Part shown: in pieces, positions 25,747 to 33,986 of the stretch
How positions within the stretch are numbered: the stretch's first letter is position 1
Layout of the letters: every line of letters begins with the position of its first letter
Origin: an uncultured Microbacterium sp.
Lineage (GTDB): Bacteria; Actinomycetota; Actinomycetes; Actinomycetales; Microbacteriaceae
NCBI GenBank assembly: GCA_913774665.1
Contig: CAJYHN010000010.1
Location: 682,001-746,000, forward strand
Direction of reading: 5' to 3'
DNA: 64,000 bases
The notes under the pieces: generated by a model
Told to the model about the DNA's origin: nothing
Seen by the model: the letters and a program-made list of their open reading frames with translations, nothing else
Database searches by the model: none
Position numbers and translations under genes: made by a program

Positions 25747-26199
25747 ATGGCAAAGCTGATTCTCACGAATGAGGTCACCGGGCTCGGTAGCGCCGGTGAT
25801 GTTGTCGAGGTCAAGAACGGGTACGCCCGTAACTACCTCATCCCGCAGGGCTTCGCCGTGACGTGGAGCCGTGGTGGCGAGAAGCAGGTCGCGTCGATCC
25901 GCGCTGCTCGCGAGACCCGCGCGATCCACGACCACGAAGAGGCCGTGTCGCTGAAGAACACGCTCGAGTCGAACACCGTCAAGCTGGCCGTCAAGGCCGG
26001 CAACGAGGGTCGCCTCTTCGGTTCGGTCAAGCCCGCCGATGTCGCCGACGCCGTCAAGGCTGCCGGCCTGGGCGAGCTCGACAAGCGCAAGATCCAGATC
26101 ACCTCTTCGATCAAGTCGGTCGGCGAGCACGAGGCGACCGTTCGCCTGCGTGACGACGTCACCGCCGTGATCACCCTTCAGGTGGTCGCCGCGAAGTAA
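25747..26199 (+). CDS. rplI: 50S ribosomal protein bL9
   Basis: This is a 150-aa two-domain ribosomal protein on the large subunit. The N-domain (1-50) reads [36 protein letters not shown] long helix and the C-domain ([17 protein letters not shown]) follow. Length and order are normal. It is the last gene of the rpsF operon and is followed by a strong terminator, so dnaB, about 9.4 kb away, is a separate unit, unlike the tight rplI-dnaB linkage of many bacteria. Confidence 0.98.
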   Translation: MAKLILTNEVTGLGSAGDVVEVKNGYARNYLIPQGFAVTWSRGGEKQVASIRAARETRAIHDHEEAVSLKNTLESNTVKLAVKAGNEGRLFGSVKPADVADAVKAAGLGELDKRKIQITSSIKSVGEHEATVRLRDDVTAVITLQVVAAK

Positions 26200-26216
26200 T
26201 TCGCGACGCACGATTC

Positions 26217-26251
26217 GGCCCCGCTCCTGCTTCGGCAGGGCGGGGCCTTTT
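26217..26251 (+). terminator. Rho-independent terminator of the rpsF operon
   Basis: The stem GGCCCCGCtCCTGC / GCAGGgCGGGGCC (26217-26230 with 26235-26247) is closed by a TTCG tetraloop and followed by TTTTCG. It lies 18 nt after the rplI stop. It is one of the few hairpins in the window with a real U-tract. Confidence 0.93.
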
Positions 26252-26421
26252 CGTTCTCGTCTTCGCCGGTTTGGGGCGGATTCTCGCATCTGGGGCGTGA
26301 ATCGTTCGCGCCGAAGGGAGAAACGCGCCCCGAACCGCGGCGCCAGGGCCCTCCGCCCCACGGCACCGGAAGGACCCTCGGCCGCACGGCCGCCCGCCCC
26401 CGCGACCCTAGGCTGAAACCC

Positions 26422-27798
26422 GTGACCGACCCTCGCGCACCCGAGCGCATCGTCCGGCGCTTCGCGCGCGCGTCCAATCTCATGCTCGCCGGCCGCCCCT
26501 TCGCCGTGCGGGGCGTCGGCGCGTCGGGACTGCACGATCTGCTCGTGCGGCTGGGCGGCATCCCGAGTCCCGAACCGACCCCAGGGCGGGTGGAGTTCGA
26601 CCTGGATGCCGACACCATCGCCCTCGACGGTCGACCGCTGCCCGAGCGCGGCGATGCCGCCGGCCGCATCTCCTTCGCTCGCACGTACATGCCCGTCTCG
26701 GCCGCGATGGCCGAACGTCTCGACCTGACCGGGCTGCGCGTGGGCGTGGCGATGGTGCTGGAGCCCAAGACCGCGGTGCTGTCGCTGCTGCTGCGCGAGC
26801 GGGGGGCCGAGGTGTCGGTGTACGCGCATCCCGACGAGACCGACCCGGCGGTAGCCGGCGCGCTGCGGGCGCGGGGCTTCGCGGTCACGGCCGATCCCGC
26901 GCTGAGCGGCGCGGAGGAGCTCGCCGCCGCCCGCGCCTTCCTGCGCGCGGGTCTGGACGTGCTGCTCGACGACGGTGCCCATCTCATCCGCCTCGCCCAC
27001 GACGACGACCCGTCTCTGATCGCGGGCTGGATCGGCGCGTGCGAGGAGACCACGAGCGGGCTCACCCCGCTGCGGCGGATGCAGGATGCCGGCGTTCTGC
27101 GCACCGCGGTGATGGCGGTCAACGACGCCCGCACGAAGACGATGTTCGACAACCGCTACGGCACGGGACAGTCGTGCGTGTTCGCGATCGCCGACCTGCT
27201 CGAGGAGCGGGGGATCGCACTCGCCGATCAGCCCGCGCTCGTCCTGGGGTACGGTCCGGTCGGTCGCGGTGTCGCAGCGCACCTGCGCGCGCTCGGCGCC
27301 GACGTGCGGGTCGCCGAGACCGACCCGGTGCGGGCGCTCGAGGCCCGACATGATGGGTTCTCCACCGGTCCGGCGCGTGAGCTGTCGGCCGGGGCGCTGG
27401 TCGTCTCGGCGACCGGGGTGCCCGGCACGGTGAGCGCCGACATCGCCGCGACAGCGCGGGTGATCGCCGTGGCCGGGGGAGTGCCGGGAGAGATCGAGAC
27501 GGGGGCCGAGAACGGCGCTCTCGTGCTCGGCGGGGGAGGAGCCGTGAACATCACCGCGGCCGAGGGCAACCCGATCGAGATCATGGACCTGTCATTCGCG
27601 GTGCAGCTCGCCGCCCTCGGCGAGCTGTTGCGCCGCCGTCCGGCGCCCGGAGTGCACGCCCTGGGTGCCGAGGTCGACGACCTCGTCGCGCGTGAGGCGC
27701 TTCGCGTGCGGGGCGCCGACATCGACGCGCCACGACCCCTCGACCCCGAGGGTCTCGACGACTGGCGCTCGCCGCGCTACGCCGGGGGTGCGCGATGA
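26422..27798 (+). CDS. S-adenosylhomocysteine hydrolase-like protein
   Basis: This is a 458-aa protein related to adenosylhomocysteinase. Conserved points are EETTSGL (as EETTTGV), NDARTKTMFDNRYGTGQS (catalytic Lys/Asp of NDS.TK..FDN), and the NAD site GYGPVGRG followed by VAETDP. Differences from canonical AhcY are LEPKTAVL where HMTIQTAVL would be and absence of the C-terminal Lys/Tyr cofactor tail, so the substrate may differ. GTG 26422 lies 7 nt after -10 TAGGCT, a leaderless start. It overlaps the amidohydrolase gene by 4 nt, suggesting a purine-deaminating route such as S-inosylhomocysteine hydrolysis. Confidence 0.8.
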   Translation: MTDPRAPERIVRRFARASNLMLAGRPFAVRGVGASGLHDLLVRLGGIPSPEPTPGRVEFDLDADTIALDGRPLPERGDAAGRISFARTYMPVSAAMAERLDLTGLRVGVAMVLEPKTAVLSLLLRERGAEVSVYAHPDETDPAVAGALRARGFAVTADPALSGAEELAAARAFLRAGLDVLLDDGAHLIRLAHDDDPSLIAGWIGACEETTSGLTPLRRMQDAGVLRTAVMAVNDARTKTMFDNRYGTGQSCVFAIADLLEERGIALADQPALVLGYGPVGRGVAAHLRALGADVRVAETDPVRALEARHDGFSTGPARELSAGALVVSATGVPGTVSADIAATARVIAVAGGVPGEIETGAENGALVLGGGGAVNITAAEGNPIEIMDLSFAVQLAALGELLRRRPAPGVHALGAEVDDLVAREALRVRGADIDAPRPLDPEGLDDWRSPRYAGGAR

Positions 27799-29093
27799 GG
27801 GTGTACTCGGCATCCCTCGTTCTTCCGATCACGGCGCCGCCCATCCCGGGAGGGGCGATCGCGGTGGCGGGCGGGCGCATCCGGCACGTCGGCGATCGGG
27901 AGTGGGTCGTGCACGAGCTGCGGGCGCGGGGTGTCGCCTTCGACGAGGTGCACTGGCCCGGCGTGCTCGCCCCGGGCTTGGTCAACGCGCACTCGCACCT
28001 GCAGTACACCGGCATGGCCGAGGTGGGTCGCGGATCGTACGCGGGCTTCGATGACTGGGACGACGCGTTCACCCCGGTGTACCGCGCCGGTCACGACTGG
28101 GCTCAGGATGCCGCCGCGGGCGCGCGCGAGATGATCGCGGCGGGCACGACCGCCGTCGCCGACATCGTCACCGACGTCGAGGCGGCGTCGGCGCTGCACG
28201 ACGCGCGGCTGCACGGCATCACCTACTGGGAGGTGATGAGCTGGACGAACGCGGCGTGGGCCGAGCGCGGCCGCGCCGAGGTGGAGGCGCGCCTCGACGC
28301 GCTGCCCGCTCCTCCCGGGACCGGTCTCTCGCCGCATGCGCCGTACTCGCTCGACGTGGAGCCGCTGCTCGAGATCCCCGACATCGTGCGCGAGCGCGGC
28401 AGCCGCCTGCACCTGCACCTGGGCGAGGCCGCGTTCGAGCGCGAGCACGGAGAGGCGGTGCCGTGGCAGCTGCACCGGCCGACGAGCTTCCGGGCGCTGC
28501 GCGACGAGGGCTTCGGCACCGGAGCGACGGAGTTCGTCGACGAGCTCGGCGTGCTCGGCCCCGATTGCCACATCGCCCACGGGGTGTACATGACGGCGCG
28601 CGACCGGGCGATCCTCCGCGCGCGGGGCACGACCGTGGCGCTCTGCCCGCGCTCCAATGCCGTCATCGGTCTCGACGAGCCGCCGGTCGCGGCGTATCTG
28701 CTCGAGGGCAATGCGCTCGCCGTGGGTACCGACTCGTTGGCATCCAGTCCCTCGCTCGATCTGCTCGCCGACGTGTCGGCGCTGCACCGTCTGGCACGGG
28801 CGCAGGGGTACGCGAACCGCGACCTCTCCGAGCTGCTGCTACGCGCGGCGACCCTGGGCGGGGCGCACGCGATGGGACTCGACACCGGACCCGCGCGCAC
28901 GGGGTATCTCGCGGTGGGGGCCGTGGCCGACCTCGCGTTCTTCGGCGTACCGGTGTCGGGGGTCGATGACACCATCGAGCATCTCGTCGTCGACGGCGAG
29001 GGGCGTGCCGCCGCGACGTTCATCGACGGCGAGGTGCGCTCGGCATCCGCCGCCTTCACCCGAGAGACCGGAGTATCCGCCGATGACCGTTGA
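27795..29093 (+). CDS. Amidohydrolase-family deaminase
   Basis: This is a 432-aa metal-dependent hydrolase of the amidohydrolase superfamily (TrzN/SAH-deaminase-like branch). The first metal site is NAHSHLQYTG (about 66-68). Further ligands are HLHLGE near 210, IAHGVYM, and the D of AVGTDSLASSPSLDLL. This pattern is shared by S-adenosylhomocysteine, 5'-deoxyadenosine and aminofutalosine deaminases as well as chlorohydrolases. ATGA overlap with the SAHH-like gene and an 11-nt overlap with the cupin gene make a translationally coupled trio. Deamination of an adenosyl compound is my inference. Confidence 0.82.
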   Translation: MRVYSASLVLPITAPPIPGGAIAVAGGRIRHVGDREWVVHELRARGVAFDEVHWPGVLAPGLVNAHSHLQYTGMAEVGRGSYAGFDDWDDAFTPVYRAGHDWAQDAAAGAREMIAAGTTAVADIVTDVEAASALHDARLHGITYWEVMSWTNAAWAERGRAEVEARLDALPAPPGTGLSPHAPYSLDVEPLLEIPDIVRERGSRLHLHLGEAAFEREHGEAVPWQLHRPTSFRALRDEGFGTGATEFVDELGVLGPDCHIAHGVYMTARDRAILRARGTTVALCPRSNAVIGLDEPPVAAYLLEGNALAVGTDSLASSPSLDLLADVSALHRLARAQGYANRDLSELLLRAATLGGAHAMGLDTGPARTGYLAVGAVADLAFFGVPVSGVDDTIEHLVVDGEGRAAATFIDGEVRSASAAFTRETGVSADDR

Positions 29094-29514
29094 GCGTCCC
29101 GCCACCGCCGTCCTGCTCGATCTCGAACCGCACGCCGAGGGCGGGTGGTTCCGCCGCATGTGGACCGGCAGCGTCGAGGTCGAGACGCCCGCCGGCACAC
29201 GGCCCGCGGCCACCTGCATCCACTACCTGCTCACCCCGGGTGAAGAGAGCGCGTGGCACGTCGTGACCAGCGACGAGGTGTGGCTCTGGCACGGCCCGGG
29301 AGCCCTCGAGCTCTCTCTCGGCGGCGACGGAGAGCAGCCCGTGGCCGCGCGTACCGTGACGCTCGGGCCCGACCTCGCCGCGGGGCACCTGCTGCAGCAC
29401 ACCGTGCCCGCGGGGGTCTGGCAGGCGGCCCGACCGGCGGGCGACGCCGAAGTCGTGGTGAGCTGCGTGGTCTCGCCGGGCTTCAGCTTCGCCGATTGGC
29501 GCCTCGCCGAGTAG
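29083..29514 (+). CDS. Cupin_5/DUF985-like protein
   Basis: This is a 143-aa single-domain cupin. The opening LDLEPHAEGGWFRRMW and the strands TCIHYLLTPGEESAWHVVTSDEVWLWHGPG, then HTVPAGVWQAARPAG and CVVSPGFSFADW, match the DUF985/cupin_5 family of beta-barrel proteins whose ligand is usually unknown. ATG 29083 lies inside the end of the deaminase gene, so it is part of the same operon. A structural or isomerase role on the deaminated product is possible but unsupported. Confidence 0.85.
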   Translation: MTVERPATAVLLDLEPHAEGGWFRRMWTGSVEVETPAGTRPAATCIHYLLTPGEESAWHVVTSDEVWLWHGPGALELSLGGDGEQPVAARTVTLGPDLAAGHLLQHTVPAGVWQAARPAGDAEVVVSCVVSPGFSFADWRLAE

Positions 29515-29532
29515 TCGCGTCGCGTGTCGCCA

Positions 29533-29550
29533 GATGTCGCCGGCGACATC
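29533..29550. promoter_or_regulatory. 18-bp perfect palindrome upstream of an ABC operon
   Basis: GATGTCGCCGGCGACATC is a perfect palindrome 18 nt after the cupin stop and just ahead of a -10-like TACGCT (29570-29575) for the binding-protein gene at 29629. It may be an operator overlapping the -35 region, or a terminator stem without loop for the upstream operon. Its position near the promoter makes an operator more likely. Confidence 0.5.
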
Positions 29551-29628
29551 CCCTGAAACATGCGCTCGGTACGCTGTGCACATCACAGCACTCCGGGGAT
29601 GACCCCGATACGTCCACGAGGAGACATC

Positions 29629-30495
29629 GTGACCGCTTCCGCACGCCTGCGCCGCGTCGCCGCCCTGACCGCCGTGGCCGCCGCCACGCTCGTCACGCTG
29701 ACGGCCTGCGCCTTCGCCCCCACCGGTTCCGACGCCGGCGCCGCGCCCGCCACCCAGGGGGCGCTGCAGACCGTCGCCGCCGGCAAGCTCACCATCGCCA
29801 CCGGTGAGCCCGCCTTCTCGCCCTGGGTCGAGAACGACGACCCCGCCTCGTGCGAGGGCTTCGAGGCGGCCGTCTCGTGCGCCGTGGCCGAGAAGCTCGG
29901 CTTCTCGACGGACGACATCGTCTGGGTGCGCTCCAACTTCGACAGCGCGATCGCACCGGGCGCGAAGGACTGGGACATGAACGTCCAGCAGTTCTCGATC
30001 ACCGACCAGCGCAAGCAGGCCGTCGACTTCTCGTCGCCGTACTACACGACCACCCAGGCGATCGTCACGACGGGCACCTCTCCCGCGGCCTCGGCCACGA
30101 CCGTCGCCGAGCTGAAGAACATCCCCGTCGGCGTCATGAGCGCGACCACCAGCTACCAGGTGGCCAAGGACCAGGTCGGCACGGGCAACCTCAGCGTCTT
30201 CAACTCGAACGACGACGCCGTCGCCGCCCTCCAGTCGGGCCAGGTCGACGCGATCGTCGTCGACCTGCCGACCGCGTTCTACCTCGCCGGCGCCGTGCTC
30301 GACAACGGCAAGGTCGTGGGCCAGCTGCCCGACTCCTCGGCGGGCGGCGACGAGCTCGCCTACGTCCTGCCCAAGGGCTCGGCGCTGACCACCCCCGTCA
30401 GTGACGCCGTCGATGCCCTGAAGGCCGACGGCACCCTCGACCAGCTGCAGCAGAAGTGGCTCGGCGGCACGGCCGCCGCGCCCGTGCTGAAGTAA
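29629..30495 (+). CDS. Amino-acid ABC transporter substrate-binding lipoprotein
   Basis: This is a 288-aa lipoprotein with lipobox cysteine C27 (LVTLTAC). The mature part is an SBP_bac_3 fold: KLTIATGEPAFSPWV, GFEAAVSCAVAEKLGF, then FDSAIAPGAKDWDMNVQQFSITDQRKQAVDFSSPYY and NSNDDAVAALQSGQVDAIVVDLP. The family binds polar or basic amino acids. GTG 29629 follows CGAGGAGA; an in-frame ATG-like reading from 29560 would add residues before the signal peptide. Permease and ATPase genes follow directly. Confidence 0.92.
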   Translation: MTASARLRRVAALTAVAAATLVTLTACAFAPTGSDAGAAPATQGALQTVAAGKLTIATGEPAFSPWVENDDPASCEGFEAAVSCAVAEKLGFSTDDIVWVRSNFDSAIAPGAKDWDMNVQQFSITDQRKQAVDFSSPYYTTTQAIVTTGTSPAASATTVAELKNIPVGVMSATTSYQVAKDQVGTGNLSVFNSNDDAVAALQSGQVDAIVVDLPTAFYLAGAVLDNGKVVGQLPDSSAGGDELAYVLPKGSALTTPVSDAVDALKADGTLDQLQQKWLGGTAAAPVLK

Positions 30496-30499
30496 CTCC

Positions 30500-31366
30500 G
30501 TGGCATCCATGTCTTCCGACACCGCGTGGCGGCCGAGCGAGCTGGAGCTCGGTCGGCGCGCCACGCGGCGTCAGCAGTCGACGAAGTCGGTGCTGATCGC
30601 CCTGGTCAGCTCGGTCGTCTTCGTCGTGGTCGTCGGCTGGGCGATCCTCTCGAGCCCCGGCTGGGAAGACGTGCGCCGCAGCTTCTTCGACCTCGACATC
30701 GCGGTCAAGAGCTTCCCGTCGATCCTCGCGGGGCTGTGGGTCAACATCCAGGTGCTCATCGTCGCGGCGCTCGCCGTGGCGGTGCTGGGCACGACCCTCG
30801 CGGTGCTGCGCTCGCTGCGGGGCGCGGTGTTCTTCCCCTTGCGCGCCCTGGCTACGATCTACACCGACCTGTTCCGTGGCATCCCTCTGCTGATCGTGCT
30901 GTACCTGGTGGGCTTCGGTCTGCCGGCGCTCGGGATCTTCGGACGTGTGCCGGTTGTGCTCTGGGGGACCATCGCGATCGTGCTGACGTACTCGGCGTAC
31001 ATCGCCGAGGTGCTGCGCGCGGGCATGGAGGCCGTGCACCCCTCGCAGCGCGTCGCGGCCCGCTCGATGGGACTGACGCACGGACAGACGCTGCGAATCG
31101 TCGTGATCCCGCAGGGTGTGCGCAAGGTCGTTCCGGCGCTCATGAACGACTTCGTGTCGATGCAGAAAGACGTCGGGCTCATCTCAGTGCTCGGAGCGGT
31201 GGATGCCGTGCGCGCGGCGCAGATCTCCGCGGCCGAGTACTACAACTTCACGCCGTACATCGTGGCGGCGCTGCTGTTCGTGGCCATGGCGCTGCCGATG
31301 ATCCGCTTGACCGATTACGTCTCGGCGCGGTTGGCCACGCGCGAGCAGATGGGCGGGATCGTATGA
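30500..31366 (+). CDS. Amino-acid ABC transporter permease
   Basis: This is a membrane permease of up to 288 aa (GTG 30500; ATG 30509 is the alternative) of the HisM/GlnP type. The His/Glu/Gln permease pattern spans SFPSILAGLWVNIQVLIVAALAVAVLGT, TIYTDLFRGIPLLIVLYLV, YSAYIAEVLRAGMEAVHPSQRVAARSMGLT and the end of the EAA loop VIPQGVRKVVPALMND. About five or six membrane segments are present. It is 4 nt after the binding-protein gene and overlaps the ATPase gene by 4 nt. Confidence 0.93.
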   Translation: MASMSSDTAWRPSELELGRRATRRQQSTKSVLIALVSSVVFVVVVGWAILSSPGWEDVRRSFFDLDIAVKSFPSILAGLWVNIQVLIVAALAVAVLGTTLAVLRSLRGAVFFPLRALATIYTDLFRGIPLLIVLYLVGFGLPALGIFGRVPVVLWGTIAIVLTYSAYIAEVLRAGMEAVHPSQRVAARSMGLTHGQTLRIVVIPQGVRKVVPALMNDFVSMQKDVGLISVLGAVDAVRAAQISAAEYYNFTPYIVAALLFVAMALPMIRLTDYVSARLATREQMGGIV

Positions 31367-32106
31367 GCGTGCTCGACGTCCGCGGGGTGCGGAAGGCGTT
31401 CGGCGACCACGTCGTGCTCGACGGCATCGACCTCGACATCGCGAAGCACGAGGTCGTCGTGCTGATCGGTGCCTCGGGCTCGGGAAAGTCGACCCTGCTG
31501 CGCACGATCAACCTCATCGAGCGCGTCGACGACGGCCAGATCCTGCTCAACGGCGACGACCTGACCGACCCGATCATCGATCAGGATTCCGCCCGGTCGC
31601 GCATCGGCGTGGTGTTCCAGCACTTCAACCTCTTCCCGCACCTGCGCGTGATCGACAACGTCACGCTGGCCGCGCGCAAAGTACACGGGATGCCGAAGGC
31701 CGAGGCCTACGCCCGCGGCACCGAACTGCTGGAGCAACTCGGCCTCGGCGCGAAGGCGCGCGAGTTTCCCGACCGGCTCTCGGGAGGTCAACAGCAGCGC
31801 GTCGCGATCGTGCGTGCCGTGATGACCGACCCCGAGCTGCTGCTGCTCGATGAGATCACCTCAGCCCTCGACCCCCAGCTGGTGGGCGAGGTGCTCGACC
31901 TGGTGCGGGTGCTGCGCGACCGCGGGTCGACCATGCTCATGGCCACGCACGAGATGTCGTTCGCGCGCGAGGTGGCCGACCGCATCGTGTTCATGAAGGG
32001 CGGGACGATCGTCGAGCAGGGCACGCCCGCGCAGATCTTCGACGCCCCGCAGAAGCCCGAGACCATCGCCTTCCTCGAGCGCGAGAGGCGCGGCGGGGCG
32101 CTGTAG
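31363..32106 (+). CDS. Amino-acid ABC transporter ATP-binding protein
   Basis: This is a 247-aa GlnQ/HisP-like ATPase. Walker A is GASGSGKST (about 36-44), Q-loop [11 protein letters not shown], signature LSGGQQQR, and a Walker B of LLLLDEITSALDP, in which the usual DEPTSALD proline is Ile. The H-loop is ATHEMSFARE. It overlaps the permease stop as ATGA and ends the operon ahead of a strong bidirectional terminator. Confidence 0.94.
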   Translation: MSVLDVRGVRKAFGDHVVLDGIDLDIAKHEVVVLIGASGSGKSTLLRTINLIERVDDGQILLNGDDLTDPIIDQDSARSRIGVVFQHFNLFPHLRVIDNVTLAARKVHGMPKAEAYARGTELLEQLGLGAKAREFPDRLSGGQQQRVAIVRAVMTDPELLLLDEITSALDPQLVGEVLDLVRVLRDRGSTMLMATHEMSFAREVADRIVFMKGGTIVEQGTPAQIFDAPQKPETIAFLERERRGGAL

Positions 32107-32137
32107 CGCGTCGGGGCGCCGCGGAGGTGGGGCACGC

Positions 32138-32182
32138 CGCGACACCGGATGCCGGCCCGAGGGCGTGGCATCCGGTGTCGCG
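32138..32182. terminator. Bidirectional hairpin terminator, 16-bp perfect stem
   Basis: CGCGACACCGGATGCC (32138-32153) pairs perfectly with GGCATCCGGTGTCGCG (32167-32182) around a 13-nt loop. It lies between the convergent amino-acid ATPase gene and the chaplin-like gene. It has no U-tract. The inner arms contain the GGATGCC motif. Confidence 0.85.
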
Positions 32183-32204
32183 TTCTGTGGGTGAACGCCC
32201 CGGG

Positions 32205-33908
32205 TCAGGCGACCGAGCGGCGGCGACGCAGCAGCAGACCGGCTCCGAGGAGCAGGGTCAGCAGGCCGGCGATGCCGAGACCGGCGGCCATCGAGCCGTC
32301 GGTGCCCGTCACGGCGAGGGTGCCGCGCGCGGTGCCCATGCCGGTGGCGGCCACGGAGCCGAGCGACGCGACCTTGCCGGTCACGGCGGGGATGCCGTCA
32401 GCGCCGTTCGTTCCGTTGGTGCCGTTCGTTCCCGGGGTTCCGGGGGTTCCGGGGGTGCCGGGGGTACCCGGGGTGCCGGGCGTGCCGGGCGTTCCAGGGG
32501 TGCCGGGGGTGCCGGGGGTGCCCGGGGTGCCGGGCGTTCCGGTGGTGGAGCCGGTGGTGGTGCTGTCACCGATCACCGAGACCGCATTCCCGCCGATGGT
32601 GACGGGGATGCTGATCGGAAGACCGATGATGTTGCCGCCGCCGATGCTGCCCGTGCCGTCGGTGGTGGAGCCGCCGGTCGAGCCGGTGGTGCCGCCGGTG
32701 GTGGTGGCGTTCTCAGAGGTGCTGTCGCCCACACCCGAGACCGCGTTCCCGCCGATGGTGACGGGGATGCCGACCGGGAGGCCGATGACGTTGCCGCCGA
32801 GGACGCCGTCGGTGCCGTCGGTGGTGGTGTTGCCGGTTCCGCCGGTGGTGGTGCTGCCGCCGCCGGTGGTGGTGGCGCCGTCGGTGATGCTGTCGCCGAT
32901 GCCGGAGACGGCGTTGCCGCCGACCGTGATGGGCACGCCGACCGGGAGCCCGACGACGTTGCCGCCGCCGATGCCGTCGGTGCCGTCGGTGACGGTGCTG
33001 CCGGTGCCGGTCGAGCCGGTGGTGCCGCCGGTGGTGGTGGCGCCGTCGGTGACGCTGTCGCCGATGCCCGAGACGGCGTTGCCGCCGACCGTGATGGGCA
33101 CGCCGACCGGGAGTCCGATCACGTTGCCGCCGCCGATGCCGTCCGTGCCGTCGGTCACGGTGCCGCCCGTGGAGCCGGTGCCGCCCGTCGTGCCGCCGGT
33201 GGTGTCGGCGTCGTTCGAGACGCTGTCACCGATCACCGACACGGCGTTGCCGCCGATGGTGACGGGCAGGCCGACCGGAGCGTCGACGACGTTGCCGCCG
33301 ACGATGCCGTCGGTCCCGTCGGTGACGCTCGCGCCGCCGGTCGAGCCGGTGGTGCTGCCGCCGGTGGTTCCGGCGTTGTCGGTGCTGCTGTCGCCGATCA
33401 CCGAGATCGCGTTTCCGCCGACCGTGACGGGAGCGTCGATCGAGATGACGCCCTGGTTGCCGCCGGCGACGCTGTCGGTGCCGTCGGTGCTGCTGTCAGC
33501 CGCGGGGGCCGCGGCCTCGGGTGCGGGCGCCGAGGTGTCGGCATCCGTGCTCTGGCTGTTTCCGATGAGCGAGACGGCGTTGCCGCCGACCGTCACGGGG
33601 ACGTTGACCGACACGAGGCCCTGGTTTCCCGAACCCACGCCGTCGCTGCCGTCGGTGATGGTGACGGGTGCGGGGGCGGGGGCTGCGGGAGCCGAGGTGC
33701 CGGCGCCGTCGCTGGTGCTGTCTCCGAGCACCGAGACGGCGTTGCCGCCGACGGTGGCCGGGAGGTTCACCGAGACACCGACCTGGTCGCCCGAGAGCAG
33801 ACCGTCGACGCCTGAGGTGTCTGCGGCATTGGCGATGCCGGCTCCGAGGACGGCGAGGCCGCCTCCGACGAGCGTGCCCAGAAGGACACGCGAGTAGATC
33901 TTGCGCAT
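32205..33908 (-). CDS. Chaplin-like repeat surface protein with GTP stalk and LAVTG sortase signal
   Basis: This is a 567-aa exported protein with a signal peptide (1-28, GIANA-AD). Eight repeats of about 50-60 aa follow, each with a core like GGNVVGLPVGVPITVGGNAVSVIGDS. This is the chaplin core (GN.V..PV..PVNVCGNAV.VIG) with the conserved Cys replaced by Gly, so no disulfides. Ser/Thr/Gly linkers with DGTDG separate the repeats. A stalk of about a dozen Gly-Thr-Pro triplets and three Gly-Thr-Asn triplets precedes LAVTG, a hydrophobic helix and RRRR, a class-E sortase (LAXTG) anchor. It is probably an amyloid-like or adhesive wall protein, by analogy with Streptomyces long chaplins. Confidence 0.85.
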   Translation of the reverse strand: MRKIYSRVLLGTLVGGGLAVLGAGIANAADTSGVDGLLSGDQVGVSVNLPATVGGNAVSVLGDSTSDGAGTSAPAAPAPAPVTITDGSDGVGSGNQGLVSVNVPVTVGGNAVSLIGNSQSTDADTSAPAPEAAAPAADSSTDGTDSVAGGNQGVISIDAPVTVGGNAISVIGDSSTDNAGTTGGSTTGSTGGASVTDGTDGIVGGNVVDAPVGLPVTIGGNAVSVIGDSVSNDADTTGGTTGGTGSTGGTVTDGTDGIGGGNVIGLPVGVPITVGGNAVSGIGDSVTDGATTTGGTTGSTGTGSTVTDGTDGIGGGNVVGLPVGVPITVGGNAVSGIGDSITDGATTTGGGSTTTGGTGNTTTDGTDGVLGGNVIGLPVGIPVTIGGNAVSGVGDSTSENATTTGGTTGSTGGSTTDGTGSIGGGNIIGLPISIPVTIGGNAVSVIGDSTTTGSTTGTPGTPGTPGTPGTPGTPGTPGTPGTPGTPGTPGTPGTNGTNGTNGADGIPAVTGKVASLGSVAATGMGTARGTLAVTGTDGSMAAGLGIAGLLTLLLGAGLLLRRRRSVA

Positions 33909-33986
33909 GAGAGTTTCTCCTGTAGATGAATGAGCGTGCGCGAAAGCGCGGGGTCGTCTGCCGTGCGATGCACGGTGCGACCGTCC

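Noticed and set aside
32407-32545. CRISPR-like or microsatellite array
   Set aside because: The 9-bp period encodes the Gly-Thr-Pro stalk of the surface protein; no spacers exist.
32127-33897. Plus-strand open frames opposite the chaplin-like gene
   Set aside because: Their apparent repeats (PGVPGVPGV...) are the complement of the Gly-Thr-Pro stalk and chaplin repeats, and the minus strand has the signal peptide, ribosome-binding site and sortase signal.
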